A DNA stretch of 64,000 nt, from the NCBI GenBank assembly GCA_030803735.1, contig JAURUC010000001.1, positions 1,497,501 through 1,561,500 of the forward strand, written 5' to 3'. Made by a program: the position numbers and the translations under genes. The notes beneath the pieces are model-generated. The model had not been told where the DNA came from and did no database searches. It was given only the letters and a program-made list of their open reading frames with translations. The DNA is from Actinopolyspora lacussalsi. GTDB lineage: Bacteria; Actinomycetota; Actinomycetes; Mycobacteriales; Pseudonocardiaceae. This document shows positions 49,613 to 59,088 of this stretch, one piece after another; within the stretch, counting starts at the first letter, position 1; each line of letters starts with the position of its first letter.

Positions 49613-50610
49613 CCTTCCCCCGACTCGTTCTCGCCGCAGCGACCACTCGCCAGTCCGAAGTTCGAGTCGCCGCTCGTGTGGAACTGACCCGAGAACTCCT
49701 GCTTCTGCGTTGATTGGTCGAGATCGCGACCGATCGAGATCGAACCGTGGTCGGTGGCCGCGACACCACGGCTGACCTCGCGCACCGAAGTGTCGTGAAT
49801 CCCGCCGTGCACGTCGCGGGTCTGCACGGCCTTCCCGGCGGTACCGGTGAGCACGTTCGACACGTCGCCGCCGTCGACATCGGTCTCTCGCTCGTCGGAA
49901 CTCGCGGACCCCAGGTCGGTAGGTTGCCCGTGCAGCAGACCGGAGCTCAACAGCTCACCGGAGAGCACCGGTGCGCGCAAGTACCCCGTTCCCGTGTAAT
50001 CCTTGGAATCGATCTCCAGCGGTGCCTCGACGAACTCGCTGGGTTGCCGCGTGGTTCGCCCCGCCCTCACGACGTGCTCCATGACGGCTTGGGAGAGCAC
50101 GGACGCCACGAGCGTGACGTTCGAGTCCGAGTGATCGAGCAACGAGCGAACCGGGGCCGCGTCGACCATGCGCCCCGTGTCGACCATGACCTTGCCCGAC
50201 GGGGAGTCAACCACAGAGGAATCGGCCACCAGCGCTTCGAACGACTGCGCGGGGCCGAGATGCAGACTTGTGCGCAGTCGGAGTTCGACTTCCGCCGCCC
50301 GAAACTCAGCGGCACGACGACGCAGTTCCGCCTGCAGCGAGTCGAAGAACCTGTCGACCACGGCGGCCACCAGGTCCGGAGAGAAGCCGAGGAGGTAGCC
50401 GTCGCCGCGGAAGGCTCGGAACCCACGTCCCTGCCAGAGTTCCGCGATACCGGCACGGCTCGCGGCCTGTTCGAGGACATCGGGCAACCACTGCTCTGCG
50501 ATCATCTTCTGCTGGACGTCGTTGTGCCTGCTGAAGTGACGAACGTCCACCGCGAGTATGCCGGTGTGCTCACCGATCGAGCGGTTGTCGGTGGGGAGTT
50601 CTCGGTCCAC
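49609..50610 (-). CDS. Class III nucleotidyl-cyclase-like protein with I-G-R-D-L-D-Q-S tail
   Basis: 333 residues from GTG 50610, after GAAGGAGCACTG. The N-terminal ~120 residues follow a class III cyclase: 'TGILAVDVRHFSRHNDVQQK' with the first metal Asp, 'GRGFRAFRGDGYLLGFSPDL' with the second Asp, and 'LRLRTSLHLGPAQ'. A second domain ('VMVDTGRMVDAAPVRSLLDH') accompanies many actinobacterial cyclase-like proteins of this type. The tail carries 'SISIGRDLDQSTQKQEFSGQ', shared with the next protein. Whether it makes a cyclic nucleotide is open; related cyclases make cCMP or cUMP in Pycsar defence, and CATRA-type relatives are thought inactive. It lies between a Crp-family regulator and the STAND-like gene. 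Confidence 0.7.
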   Translation of the reverse strand: MDRELPTDNRSIGEHTGILAVDVRHFSRHNDVQQKMIAEQWLPDVLEQAASRAGIAELWQGRGFRAFRGDGYLLGFSPDLVAAVVDRFFDSLQAELRRRAAEFRAAEVELRLRTSLHLGPAQSFEALVADSSVVDSPSGKVMVDTGRMVDAAPVRSLLDHSDSNVTLVASVLSQAVMEHVVRAGRTTRQPSEFVEAPLEIDSKDYTGTGYLRAPVLSGELLSSGLLHGQPTDLGSASSDERETDVDGGDVSNVLTGTAGKAVQTRDVHGGIHDTSVREVSRGVAATDHGSISIGRDLDQSTQKQEFSGQFHTSGDSNFGLASGRCGENESGEG

Positions 50611-50664
50611 CAGTGCTCCTTCTTCGCGTCTTCGCGTGCGACTGACGGAAGTGAGGCTGCCCGG

Positions 50665-51381
50665 TCATCTCGCGGTGTTCTGTCCAGAACTGGACACATT
50701 GGCCTCGCTACAAGCACGAAGCGAGGTGACATCGGTCACGTGAAGCTTTCCCCGGGAGATCCGCACGAGCCCTGCCGCCTTCCACTCGGCGAGCACCGGT
50801 GTGACGGCCGACCGCGCCAAACCCAGCCCTGAGGCCAGCTCTTCTTGCGACATAGCGATGGTGGCCGGACAAGGGTGATCAGGCCCCGCGACGTCGATGA
50901 GCGCCGCGAGGAAGTCGGCGAGACGCGCCGAGGCGGTGCGGTGAGCCAGCTGCCAAGAATGCGCGGAGCTCTCACGCACTTTGCCCAGTATGTAAGCGTC
51001 CAGCTTCGACCCCAGGTCGAAACGCTGGAGGAGCTCGCCGAACCGCTCGTCGGGGAGCCTGTAGGTGATGCCGGGTTCGATGGCCTGCACCGTGGCCGAC
51101 CTCGGACCTCCGTCTCGCCCCGAGAACTCGCCTATCACGTCACCGGGACCGCGGACGGCGAGCGCGAGCTCGCGGCCGTCGGGTTCGGAGTACACGACCT
51201 TCAACCGACCGGACAGGCACAGCAGTACCCACCCGCCTGCTTGACCCTGGTGCAGCACGCGCTCCCGCGCGTGGTGCGTGCTGCGAACACCTTGCTGTAC
51301 CAGTGCTGCCCAGGCATCGCTCGGCACGAGAGAGCGGAAACCACGTGGGCCCCGGAAGTCGTTGACAGCACTCACATCCAA
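50665..51381 (-). CDS. Crp/Fnr-family transcriptional regulator
   Basis: 238 residues from a TTG at 51381, eight bases after GGAG; GTG 51375 is an alternative. The N-terminal cNMP-binding fold has 'HHARERVLHQGQAGGWVLLC', 'GDVIGEFSGRDGGPRSATVQ' and a phosphate-cassette-like R-S-A. A long dimer helix and a C-terminal winged HTH ('MSQEELASGLGLARSAVTPV') follow. A regulator that could sense the nucleotide made by the cyclase-like protein next to it. It lies 46 bp after the membrane effector-like gene and 54 bp before the cyclase-like gene. Confidence 0.87.
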   Translation of the reverse strand: MDVSAVNDFRGPRGFRSLVPSDAWAALVQQGVRSTHHARERVLHQGQAGGWVLLCLSGRLKVVYSEPDGRELALAVRGPGDVIGEFSGRDGGPRSATVQAIEPGITYRLPDERFGELLQRFDLGSKLDAYILGKVRESSAHSWQLAHRTASARLADFLAALIDVAGPDHPCPATIAMSQEELASGLGLARSAVTPVLAEWKAAGLVRISRGKLHVTDVTSLRACSEANVSSSGQNTAR

Positions 51382-51427
51382 GTGTGTAGCTCCTGATCGC
51401 CGAGAGGTGGTCCGGGAAAGCCCAAGA

Positions 51428-51925
51428 TCACTCGAACAGCCCTGCCCAGCCTGCCGCCAGCGCGGTGAGGAGCGATGTGCCGAAGGCCCAGATGGCCGGT
51501 GTGACGGCGCGGAACTTGCGTCGAGCGATCCGGCTGGTCGCCCACACCTGCTGTGTGAGCGACAGCTGCAGTTGTTCACCGTCCTCCAGCAGATCCCGGT
51601 ATGCCAGCGCGAAACCATCCGATGCCGGAGAGCAACGAGCGATGTTGTCGAAGTGGAGAAGCGACCGTGAGTGCCCAGTGTTCAGCCGAGGTGTGAACAC
51701 CCACAGCGCGGCGACGATGCTCAGGGTCGCCAAACCGAGGCTGACGAGTAGCAGGACCGCGTAGAGCCACCTGGCCGCCCAATCATTCGGCGCGGAGAGA
51801 GCTCGCACCAGTACACCGCCGAGCACACCATTCGCGGCCAGCACAGCTGCGGCCTTCGTATCCGCGACCTTGATGAGGTCGGTGGTCTGCTGGAGCGTTT
51901 TCCACGCGTCTTCGGTGTTGACCAT
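51428..51925 (-). CDS. Pycsar-effector-like membrane protein (PycTM/DUF5706 type)
   Basis: 165 residues from ATG 51925 (ATG 51946 is an alternative). It starts 'AWKTLQQTTDLIKVADTKAA', the conserved opening of the Pycsar TM-effector family (A-D-x-K-A). Two transmembrane segments follow early ('VLAANGVLGGVLV', 'WLYAVLLLVSLGLATLSIVA'), then a soluble loop and a third segment at the C-terminus ('WAFGTSLLTALAAGWAGLF'). In Pycsar, such proteins damage the membrane when a cyclic pyrimidine nucleotide binds them. Here no separate cNMP-binding domain is visible in the protein; the Crp-type protein next door might take that role. First gene of the operon. Confidence 0.7.
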   Translation of the reverse strand: MVNTEDAWKTLQQTTDLIKVADTKAAAVLAANGVLGGVLVRALSAPNDWAARWLYAVLLLVSLGLATLSIVAALWVFTPRLNTGHSRSLLHFDNIARCSPASDGFALAYRDLLEDGEQLQLSLTQQVWATSRIARRKFRAVTPAIWAFGTSLLTALAAGWAGLFE

Positions 51926-52697
51926 GGCTTCGAGTCTGCTCAGCATCAACCGCCGAGTGCTACCGGCGTGAGGGTGAGACGCGGCCGATCTCAACGTGTT
52001 GGAACGGCCTCACACGCAGCCGTTTTCAATGTGGCGGGTGTTTCGAGCGCATGGCCTATAACTATCGGCTACTCAACACGAGGCAACTCAGTACTCCGGA
52101 AGGTTTCTCCCCGACGAGAGCACAGCGCGCTCGCCGCACTCATCGACAAAACACGATCGGGACGGTTGATCCTCCACCAACGAACGCAGCACGGTTCGCA
52201 CGTTGCCAACCACGTCCCCAGCGTCGGAAGCCGACGTGTCTACTCGGCCGGGCCGATGATCGCGACGGTTACCAGAACGGGGATGTCCGGTGACTGTCAC
52301 GGATCTTGCCGAGTAAGCCGAATATTGACCTGCGATCATCGAGGAAGCACAGGTGCGGGCACCATCCAGACCGGCACCGGGGTTACCCTGGCTGATCGAA
52401 ACCTCCAGCAGAAGTAGCCTCGCACCGAGGTCGTCACGGGGGTGCGGTACATCGAGTCCGAGAATTCGATAATCTCGCCGCCACATTCCGGGTATGGCAG
52501 CGGGTTGTCGATATATTCAGCAAGAAGTGCTGCCAGTCGACCGGGAAGTCGACGACGAGAGCCGGTTGCCGTCGGCGTCATTCGCGGAGGCACAAATACC
52601 TATAACGAGTTCGTTCCGCTCTGCCTGCTCGCTGGTCTCGCCCACCGGAGTGATTCCTTGTTAAGCGAGGTGACACCACCCTTCCCGTGCGGACAAT
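51926..52697. other. Gene-free region upstream of the cyclase/STAND operon
   Basis: About 770 bp without a supported gene. It is visibly lower in GC than the flanking operons and should hold the promoter of the Pycsar-like operon. No clear palindrome was recognised. Small open frames on both strands have no ribosome site or family match. Confidence 0.45.
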
Positions 52698-52735
52698 AGT
52701 CGAACGCGAGGACTACCTCGTCCTCGCGTTCGACT
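52698..52735 (-). terminator. Strong hairpin terminator after the rhamnosidase operon
   Basis: A perfect 16-bp stem (52698-52713 with 52720-52735) and a six-base loop TACCTC, 80 bp past the GH106 stop. Confidence 0.8.
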
Positions 52736-52815
52736 CCGGCGTAGGCAGGGTGAGCAAACGCATCCGATCGATCCGGAAACCGCGCGACCCGTCGTCGCGC
52801 ACGCGGCCATGACGG

Positions 52816-55776
52816 CTACATCAGGCGGGCCTGGCCGTACGGGACGAGGCGAACCGGACCGGCGAGGCCGTAACGGGAACGGTCGACCACGCCGTACACG
52901 TCCGGACGGAAGACGCGCATTCGGTTGATCAGCGTCGACGCCGTCTCGATCTCGATCGTGTTGCGCCCCTCCCGCAGGAAACCGCCCACGTCGACGACCG
53001 CGGTCTGCTGATCGGCGGGCGGCAGCTCGTTTCCGTTCACCGAGACGCGGAACGTGTCGGTGACCTCCCCGAGACGCAGGTACGCGCCGTGCCCACCCGT
53101 CCAGGCGGGTCCGAGATGCACCGTGGCCGAATACCGCCCCACTCCGGACACGTCCGCCAGACCGGGCAGTTCCGTCCACGGCACCGGGGAATCGAGTGCC
53201 CTCTCGTGCCTGCGGATGTCCGTCTCGGTCGGTGAGGCACCTGGGCGCCAGTCCTCGACGGTCAACGTCCAGTCCGTGAGGGGCATCTCGTCCGGCACCG
53301 AGGCGATCCGCGTCGACACGGTCCGGCCGTTCGCCAACGTCGAGCGGTACGTCCCGCCCGACGCGGCGCGCACCACCACCCGATCGTCGATCTCCTTCAC
53401 CGCGTCCGCCTCGGTGGACCGCACGCCGCGTCCCGCCGCGACACCGTCACCGAGCCAGTTCGGTCGGGCCAGCACGATCACGGTGGCGGCGCCGGGTTCG
53501 AGGCGCACCCGCGACCGGACGGCGCCGCGTTCGGCCTCGTGGACCAAAGCCCGCTCGACGCTGCCGTTCCACAGGTCGAGACGATACGGAATCACCGGCC
53601 ACACGGTGGTGGCGAAGGTGACGTCGTGATCCACCGCCTCGTCCTCGGAACCGTTGACGAAGTAGTAGTACTCGGCGTCGTCCTCGTGGCGTCGGGCGTG
53701 CAGCAGTGGAGAGGACTCGGCGTAGCGCACGTCCGGCCGCAGACCCAGCGCCGCCACCCCGTCCGCGATCCCCGCACGGCTGTCGACACGACGCACCGAG
53801 GGCTGCGCGAGCAACCGCGCCATGACCTCGGAGAGTTCCTCGTTCTCACCGGGTTCGGGAATCCCGGGAACCGTGGGCGAGTCCCAACCACCGACCGCGA
53901 GGATCGGCAGGCCCTCGCGGGCGAACTGGAGCAACCGCCGCGCCGTGGCCAGCGGCATCGTCTCCACCTTCCCGTTGAAGGCGTCGCCCTCGAACACGAG
54001 CATCTTGTACCCGGGGCCGTCCGGTGCCAGCCTGCCGTCCGCCACTCGCGCCGACGGAAGTTCGAGCAGGCGCGGGCTGAGGAACTGGTGCGTCCAGCCG
54101 CGAGGAATGCCCTCGGGGGTGAACCAGGCCGCGCCGAAGCCGGTGCCCGCGTAGCCCTTCTGGCGGAGGAAGGCGACGTCGACCCGCGACGTCCCCGTCT
54201 GCAGCACGAACTGCGAACGTGCCATGAATCCCGCGATGTCGGGGGCGTGGCGCCAGATCGGGTGCCGTGGTCCCCACGACTCGCTGTAGCCGACACCGCC
54301 GTCGTAGGGGGTGAACGCGGCGAAGCCGGGCCAGCGGGCTCCCGGCGCGTTGGCGTAGGAGAACCCGTGCAGCACCGCCTGGTTGACGCCCGCGGCGTAT
54401 TCCCGGGAAACCGTGCGCACGACGTGGTCCCACGTGGTGCTGTACGAGCCGCCGTAGACGGCGGCGGCCTCGCTGGAGAGTAGCTTGTTGCCGCCCATGT
54501 CGCGGCCACCCGCCAGCGAGCGGAAGTCGTCGAGGTTGTTGAACCCCAACGACTCGCCCTCCGGCGTGTCCACGACGGCGGCACTCGCCAACGCGTCGGT
54601 CTCCAGACCGTACGGCTGGATGCGCAGTTCGAGCCCGAGCCCGTGCAGCCATTCCCGCAGCGGGCGCAGGTGGTGTTCGATGTAGAGCTCGGAGCGGACG
54701 TCGTTGAGATCGTCGGACACCCGACGGTCGGTCACGCCGTCGTAGGAGAACACGCCGTCCTCGTGCATCCGCAGCACGACCGGCAGATACGGCCGCAGGT
54801 CGTATCCCTTGCGCCGCCGGAACTCGTCGAGCATCGCCGGAGTCCACAGCGTCGCCTCGGTTTCCAGCTCGATCGAGTCCTCGAACATCGCCCCGCCGGT
54901 GCGCCGGATCAGTTCCCGGATGCGCGGATTGAGGATCTCCCCTTCCCAGAAATCGATCACGGCATGCGTGCCCGCCGCGCTGAAGTGGTCGACGACATAG
55001 GACGCCGGCTCGGTGTGCGGGCCGCCTTCCGGGCGCTGCCCCGAGCCGCGCAGCCAGGTGGCGATGATCAGCCAGGTGCCGTCGTCCGGGGGTGTGAACC
55101 CGACGCGGCCGTCGCGCACGGAGTCCATGAGGTCGGTGACGCTCGCCGGGTCCAACCGGTACGGCTTCTCCATCGCGGCGCCGTCGGCGAGCCGGGCTGC
55201 CTGCACCGTGTGCAGCCGATGTTCGGTGACACCAGAGGCGGGCTCGACCGCCGGGCCGGGCACCTCACCCTCGTAGCTGCCACCGTCGACCTTCACGAGC
55301 CCGTGCGCCAACTCGCTCACGGCTGCCGTGCTCTGCGGCGTCACGGTCGGCAGCGCGGCGGGCCACGACGGTCCGATCGTGATGTCGACGGTCACGTCGC
55401 GCTCGGCCGCCCTGCCCAGCGCCGCCTCCACCGCCGCGACCCACGGTCGGGTTCCCCAACCGTGCTCGGCCGGGTCCAACGGCTCCTCGACACTGTGGTG
55501 CACGTCCGCGATCTCGACACCGCCGAACCCGGCGTCGGCGATCCGATCGATCTCCCGCGCGATCTCCGTCGGGTCGACCAGGCCGTGCGGCCACCACCAG
55601 CGGAACCTGCCCTGCACCGAACGGGGCGGGACGGCGAACCCCTCGGCGAAGGCCCCCGCGTGGGGCCCCTGCGCGGCGGCCGCCTTGCCGCCCCCAGAAA
55701 GGCTCCACGGCAGGGCGGCCGCGACGCCCGCCCCGGCCGTCGCCGCGAGAATGGTTCGTCTGGATACCTCGTTCAT
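52816..55776 (-). CDS. Secreted GH106-type alpha-L-rhamnosidase
   Basis: 986 residues. A Tat signal ('SRRTILAATAGAGVAAALPW') opens the protein. The catalytic part starts 'SVQGRFRWWWPHGLVDPTEI' and 'GGVEIADVHHSVEE', as in the glycosyl-hydrolase family that includes GH106 rhamnosidases; the C-terminal part has jelly-roll-like strands with 'GHGAYLRLGEVTDTFRVSVN'. The start overlaps the stop of the GH78 gene (ATGA). It probably removes L-rhamnose from plant polysaccharides or glycosides outside the cell. The precise linkage is unknown. Confidence 0.82.
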   Translation of the reverse strand: MNEVSRRTILAATAGAGVAAALPWSLSGGGKAAAAQGPHAGAFAEGFAVPPRSVQGRFRWWWPHGLVDPTEIAREIDRIADAGFGGVEIADVHHSVEEPLDPAEHGWGTRPWVAAVEAALGRAAERDVTVDITIGPSWPAALPTVTPQSTAAVSELAHGLVKVDGGSYEGEVPGPAVEPASGVTEHRLHTVQAARLADGAAMEKPYRLDPASVTDLMDSVRDGRVGFTPPDDGTWLIIATWLRGSGQRPEGGPHTEPASYVVDHFSAAGTHAVIDFWEGEILNPRIRELIRRTGGAMFEDSIELETEATLWTPAMLDEFRRRKGYDLRPYLPVVLRMHEDGVFSYDGVTDRRVSDDLNDVRSELYIEHHLRPLREWLHGLGLELRIQPYGLETDALASAAVVDTPEGESLGFNNLDDFRSLAGGRDMGGNKLLSSEAAAVYGGSYSTTWDHVVRTVSREYAAGVNQAVLHGFSYANAPGARWPGFAAFTPYDGGVGYSESWGPRHPIWRHAPDIAGFMARSQFVLQTGTSRVDVAFLRQKGYAGTGFGAAWFTPEGIPRGWTHQFLSPRLLELPSARVADGRLAPDGPGYKMLVFEGDAFNGKVETMPLATARRLLQFAREGLPILAVGGWDSPTVPGIPEPGENEELSEVMARLLAQPSVRRVDSRAGIADGVAALGLRPDVRYAESSPLLHARRHEDDAEYYYFVNGSEDEAVDHDVTFATTVWPVIPYRLDLWNGSVERALVHEAERGAVRSRVRLEPGAATVIVLARPNWLGDGVAAGRGVRSTEADAVKEIDDRVVVRAASGGTYRSTLANGRTVSTRIASVPDEMPLTDWTLTVEDWRPGASPTETDIRRHERALDSPVPWTELPGLADVSGVGRYSATVHLGPAWTGGHGAYLRLGEVTDTFRVSVNGNELPPADQQTAVVDVGGFLREGRNTIEIETASTLINRMRVFRPDVYGVVDRSRYGLAGPVRLVPYGQARLM

Positions 55777-58700
55777 CGGTGACCTCCACCCTGGTGCAGT
55801 TGTGAGCTGAAGCCGTAGTTACCCGGTCCGACCGAGTAGACGGCGCAGCCATCCGTATAGGACTCGAACTTCACTTCCTTGGAAGCACGGACATGACGAC
55901 CGTTGAGCCACACCGCCTGCGGACGGATCGTCGGAACGTGGATCTCACCGACCGAGTTGGCCGGGATGACGACGTCGAGCTCGAAATCCCGACTTCCCTG
56001 GCTTTTCAGGCGCCAGGAGCTGCTGATCCGGCCACGCGGACCGTCGTAGTGCCCCTCGACGTGAGTCAGCGGGTGCTCCTCGGTGCCGACCAGCCGAGGC
56101 TTGACGACGGCCTTCCCGTAGGCGACGGAGCCGGATGCGCGCCGGATGCCGGCCAAGCCCGTGCTGAACCACTCGTCGATCTGCAGCAGGATCATGTGGT
56201 TCAGCGACGAACTGTTCTCCGGGGCGTGCCAGTGCTCCGGAACGGTGGTCATGCCGTGAGGGTTCATCTCACTGGACCGCAGGAAGGCCCCGTAGCTCGG
56301 TCTGGTGGTCTCGTGCAGCACGTCCCAGACCACGTCGGCGCGCCCACCGTCGGTCAGCGCGCGGAAAGTGGGACCCAGCGAGATCGTTCCGCCGCTGAGG
56401 TGCGGTCCCCCACCGGACGGGTGGTAGGCGTGGATCCGCCGGACCAGGTCGTCGAGAACGTGCTTCTCCTGCCCGTCCGGGACCAGCCCCGCGTCCAGCG
56501 CCAGCGCGTCGTCGGCCTGGGTGCCGACCGTGCCACCGTTGCCCTCGTTGGTGTAGGCCCGGAGCGTGTCGTTGAAGAAGCGGGCGTTGAACTCGGCCTT
56601 GATGTCCGCGGCGAGGTCGCTGTAGCGCCGCGCGTCGGCGCTCTTGCCGAGCGCGTCGGCCATCCGCGCCAGCTTGTCGGTCATCCGGTAGTAGGCGTAG
56701 GTGCCCGTCAGCAACTTGGGAGTGCGGTCGTCCGCGGCCACCCAGTCACCCAGCCCGCCACGGACCAGGTTCGTACCGCCGTCCGCACCGGCCTGAACCG
56801 TGCGGACGAAATCGTGGTACCCGACCATGTCCGGGTAGTACTCGGCCATCGTGGCGGTGTCACCGTGGTGCTGCCACAGCCACCACGGCAAGACGATCAC
56901 CGAACTGCCCCAGTTGATGTCGTCGCGGTAGCCACCGCCGAACACCGGGAACTCCGGGACGTGTGCGGGAACCATACCCGCGTTGGGTCCCGAGGCGAGC
57001 TGGGCTTCGCGCATCACCCGCTGCATGTGCGGCAGATAGGCCGACATCTCGAAGTTGCGGTCGATGGCCTGGATCGAGTGCAGCACGTCGGCCAACCAGC
57101 CCAGTTTCTCCCGATTGGGGCAGTCGGTGAAGATCGACTGCGTGTTGCTGGCGATCGAGTAGGTGCTCATCCGGTGGATGCGGTTGACCATGTCGCTGGA
57201 GGTGGACACGTCGCCGGAGACGTCCATCGAAGCGCGGATCGGCAGCGCGGTCAGCATCCCGGTCGTCGCCCGGTGGCCCGAGGGAAGTCCGGTGACCTGG
57301 ACGTACTGGAAGCCGTGGTACACGAACTGCGGCCGCCACTTCTCGCCCTGCGATGCACCAGCGGTGGTGTAGGTGTCGTAGATGTGCTCGTCGCTGCCCA
57401 TGCTGGACGCGTCGACGGTGCCGTCGTCGTTCAGCGACTCGGCGGGCCGCATCTTGATTACGGTTCCCGCCGGGACCGAGGTGTCGACCCGGAGTTCGAA
57501 CAGTGCGGAGAAGTTCTGTCCGAAGTCGAACACCCAGGTTCCGGGTTTCGGCTCGGTGACGGCCACCGGAGCGACGGTGTCGACGATCCTGACCGGATCG
57601 CCCTGCCGCCAGGCGAGATCGGTCGCCAGGTTGGGCGGCGGGGCGATGCCCGCGGCGATCCAGCCGAGCGGTTCCCCGTTCCTGCGTGTGGCCGCGGCCG
57701 ACAGGTCGGCGCCCGGCTCGTCCCAACCGGGCTGTTCGCGGCGCGCGTCGTAGTCGGTGCCCGCGTACCAGTTGTCGGTGACCGACGGGCCGAGCGCCGT
57801 GCGCCACTGCCGGTCGGTGACGACCGTGTCGGTGGATCCGTCCGTGTAGCCGACTTCCAGACGCGCCAGCAACCGCGGAGTGATCGCGGTACGGGTCTCG
57901 TTGGCGGTGCCGGAGTGGGTGACGGTGCCACCCGCATCGTGTTCATGAGCGAGGGGCTCGGTGAAACCTATGCCGCTGCCGTCCGCACCGGCGGTGCCCA
58001 CCTTCGTGATGACACGGCTTTCGAGAAGGGTGCCGCCGTTGCCGGTGTCGATGTTCACCGTGGCCCCGACGTCGAAACCGTCGACATCGGCCACCTTGAT
58101 GCTCGTGTCACCGGCTCCGGTCGCCGCGGCGAGCGTCGTCGGCTGCACGATCTCACTGGTGAATTTGTTGTAGGCCTCGGTTCGCCCCACGGCCGGATTG
58201 GTGACCTCGACGGCGTTGAAGATGCCGTTGCCGAGCTGGACGCCGAGGACGTTCGGCCCGCTTTCCAGCAGCTCGGTGACGTCGTAGGTTCCCACCTCGA
58301 CCGACCGCTGCGGGTTGGAGTCGCCGGGCAGGTGTACCGCGTCGGTGACACGCCTGCCGTTCAGCGTGACGTCATAGGCACCGAGACCGGCCAGGTAGAG
58401 CCGTGCCCGGTCCACGGTCCTGCCGCCGTCGACCGTGAAACCACGGGCGAAGACGGGCAGTGGATCGGTGTTCTCGCGGCCGGGATGTTCGATCCAACTG
58501 GCGGGTGACCAGTCGGACCGGTCCAGCAGCCCGAGCTCCCACCTGGACGGAGCGCTCCACTCCGAGACCGTGCCCTGGGCGTCGGTGACCCGCACCTGCC
58601 AGACGACCTGCTGCCGCGCGCCGAGGGGCTTACCGGCATAGGCGACTCCGGTCGAAGTGCCGGACCGCACCCATCCGGTGTCCCACAGATCCGGCTCGGG

Positions 58701-58988
58701 CAGCTTCGCCGTGCTGCTCGCGGCCCGGATCCGGTAAGCGTGCTGGGTTCCCCGTTCCAGCCGCCAGGCGAGCAGCGGCGTGCGGTTGTCCACACCCAGC
58801 GGGTGGTCGAACCGTCCCGCGACCGACAAGCCGCCCAACGAGCCCCTGTCCGCGGCAGTGGCCGCCGCGGCTTCGGCACCGAGAGCAACCGTTGTGCCGC
58901 TGATAGCCAGACCCGCGGCACCGGCGGCCGTGGCCTGGAGAAATCTCCTGCGGGACACACCGTCCGATTCGGACGACATCTCAGCCAT
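55773..58988 (-). CDS. Secreted GH78 alpha-L-rhamnosidase
   Basis: 1071 residues from ATG 58988, after GAGAAGGAAATACTGCTC; a GTG at 59015 would add nine residues. A Tat signal ('SRRRFLQATAAGAAGLAISG') is followed by N-terminal beta domains and the (alpha/alpha)6 catalytic domain with the GH78 motif 'DCPNREKLGWLADVLHSIQA' (about 57066-57125) and 'MVPAHVPEFPVFGG'. A C-terminal beta-sandwich completes it. It releases terminal L-rhamnose. First gene of an operon with the GH106-type enzyme; the released sugar would feed the MFS-RhaM-RhaI operon at 27.9 kb. Confidence 0.92.
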   Translation of the reverse strand: MAEMSSESDGVSRRRFLQATAAGAAGLAISGTTVALGAEAAAATAADRGSLGGLSVAGRFDHPLGVDNRTPLLAWRLERGTQHAYRIRAASSTAKLPEPDLWDTGWVRSGTSTGVAYAGKPLGARQQVVWQVRVTDAQGTVSEWSAPSRWELGLLDRSDWSPASWIEHPGRENTDPLPVFARGFTVDGGRTVDRARLYLAGLGAYDVTLNGRRVTDAVHLPGDSNPQRSVEVGTYDVTELLESGPNVLGVQLGNGIFNAVEVTNPAVGRTEAYNKFTSEIVQPTTLAAATGAGDTSIKVADVDGFDVGATVNIDTGNGGTLLESRVITKVGTAGADGSGIGFTEPLAHEHDAGGTVTHSGTANETRTAITPRLLARLEVGYTDGSTDTVVTDRQWRTALGPSVTDNWYAGTDYDARREQPGWDEPGADLSAAATRRNGEPLGWIAAGIAPPPNLATDLAWRQGDPVRIVDTVAPVAVTEPKPGTWVFDFGQNFSALFELRVDTSVPAGTVIKMRPAESLNDDGTVDASSMGSDEHIYDTYTTAGASQGEKWRPQFVYHGFQYVQVTGLPSGHRATTGMLTALPIRASMDVSGDVSTSSDMVNRIHRMSTYSIASNTQSIFTDCPNREKLGWLADVLHSIQAIDRNFEMSAYLPHMQRVMREAQLASGPNAGMVPAHVPEFPVFGGGYRDDINWGSSVIVLPWWLWQHHGDTATMAEYYPDMVGYHDFVRTVQAGADGGTNLVRGGLGDWVAADDRTPKLLTGTYAYYRMTDKLARMADALGKSADARRYSDLAADIKAEFNARFFNDTLRAYTNEGNGGTVGTQADDALALDAGLVPDGQEKHVLDDLVRRIHAYHPSGGGPHLSGGTISLGPTFRALTDGGRADVVWDVLHETTRPSYGAFLRSSEMNPHGMTTVPEHWHAPENSSSLNHMILLQIDEWFSTGLAGIRRASGSVAYGKAVVKPRLVGTEEHPLTHVEGHYDGPRGRISSSWRLKSQGSRDFELDVVIPANSVGEIHVPTIRPQAVWLNGRHVRASKEVKFESYTDGCAVYSVGPGNYGFSSQLHQGGGHR

Positions 58989-59076
58989 GAGCAGTATTTC
59001 CTTCTCGCTCGTCACTTCTTACGAATCATCTCGGGAGACGGCCCTCATCGCGAACTTCGGGCCGAACAGGAGGAAT

Positions 59077-59088
59077 TGAAACGTCCAA
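59077..59088. promoter_or_regulatory. Degenerate LacI-type site upstream of GH78
   Basis: TGAAACGTCCAA has an intact left half of TGAAACGTTTCA and a mutated right half. It lies about 90 bp upstream of the GH78 start. Half-site only, so weak. Confidence 0.35.

Noticed and set aside
52088..52593. Small frames on both strands in the gene-free region before the cyclase/STAND operon
   Set aside because: No ribosome site and no recognisable domain; kept as non-coding.
55893..58508. 871-codon open frame antisense to the GH78 gene
   Set aside because: Val/Arg/Gly-rich shadow frame; the sense strand carries the GH78 motif and a Tat signal.
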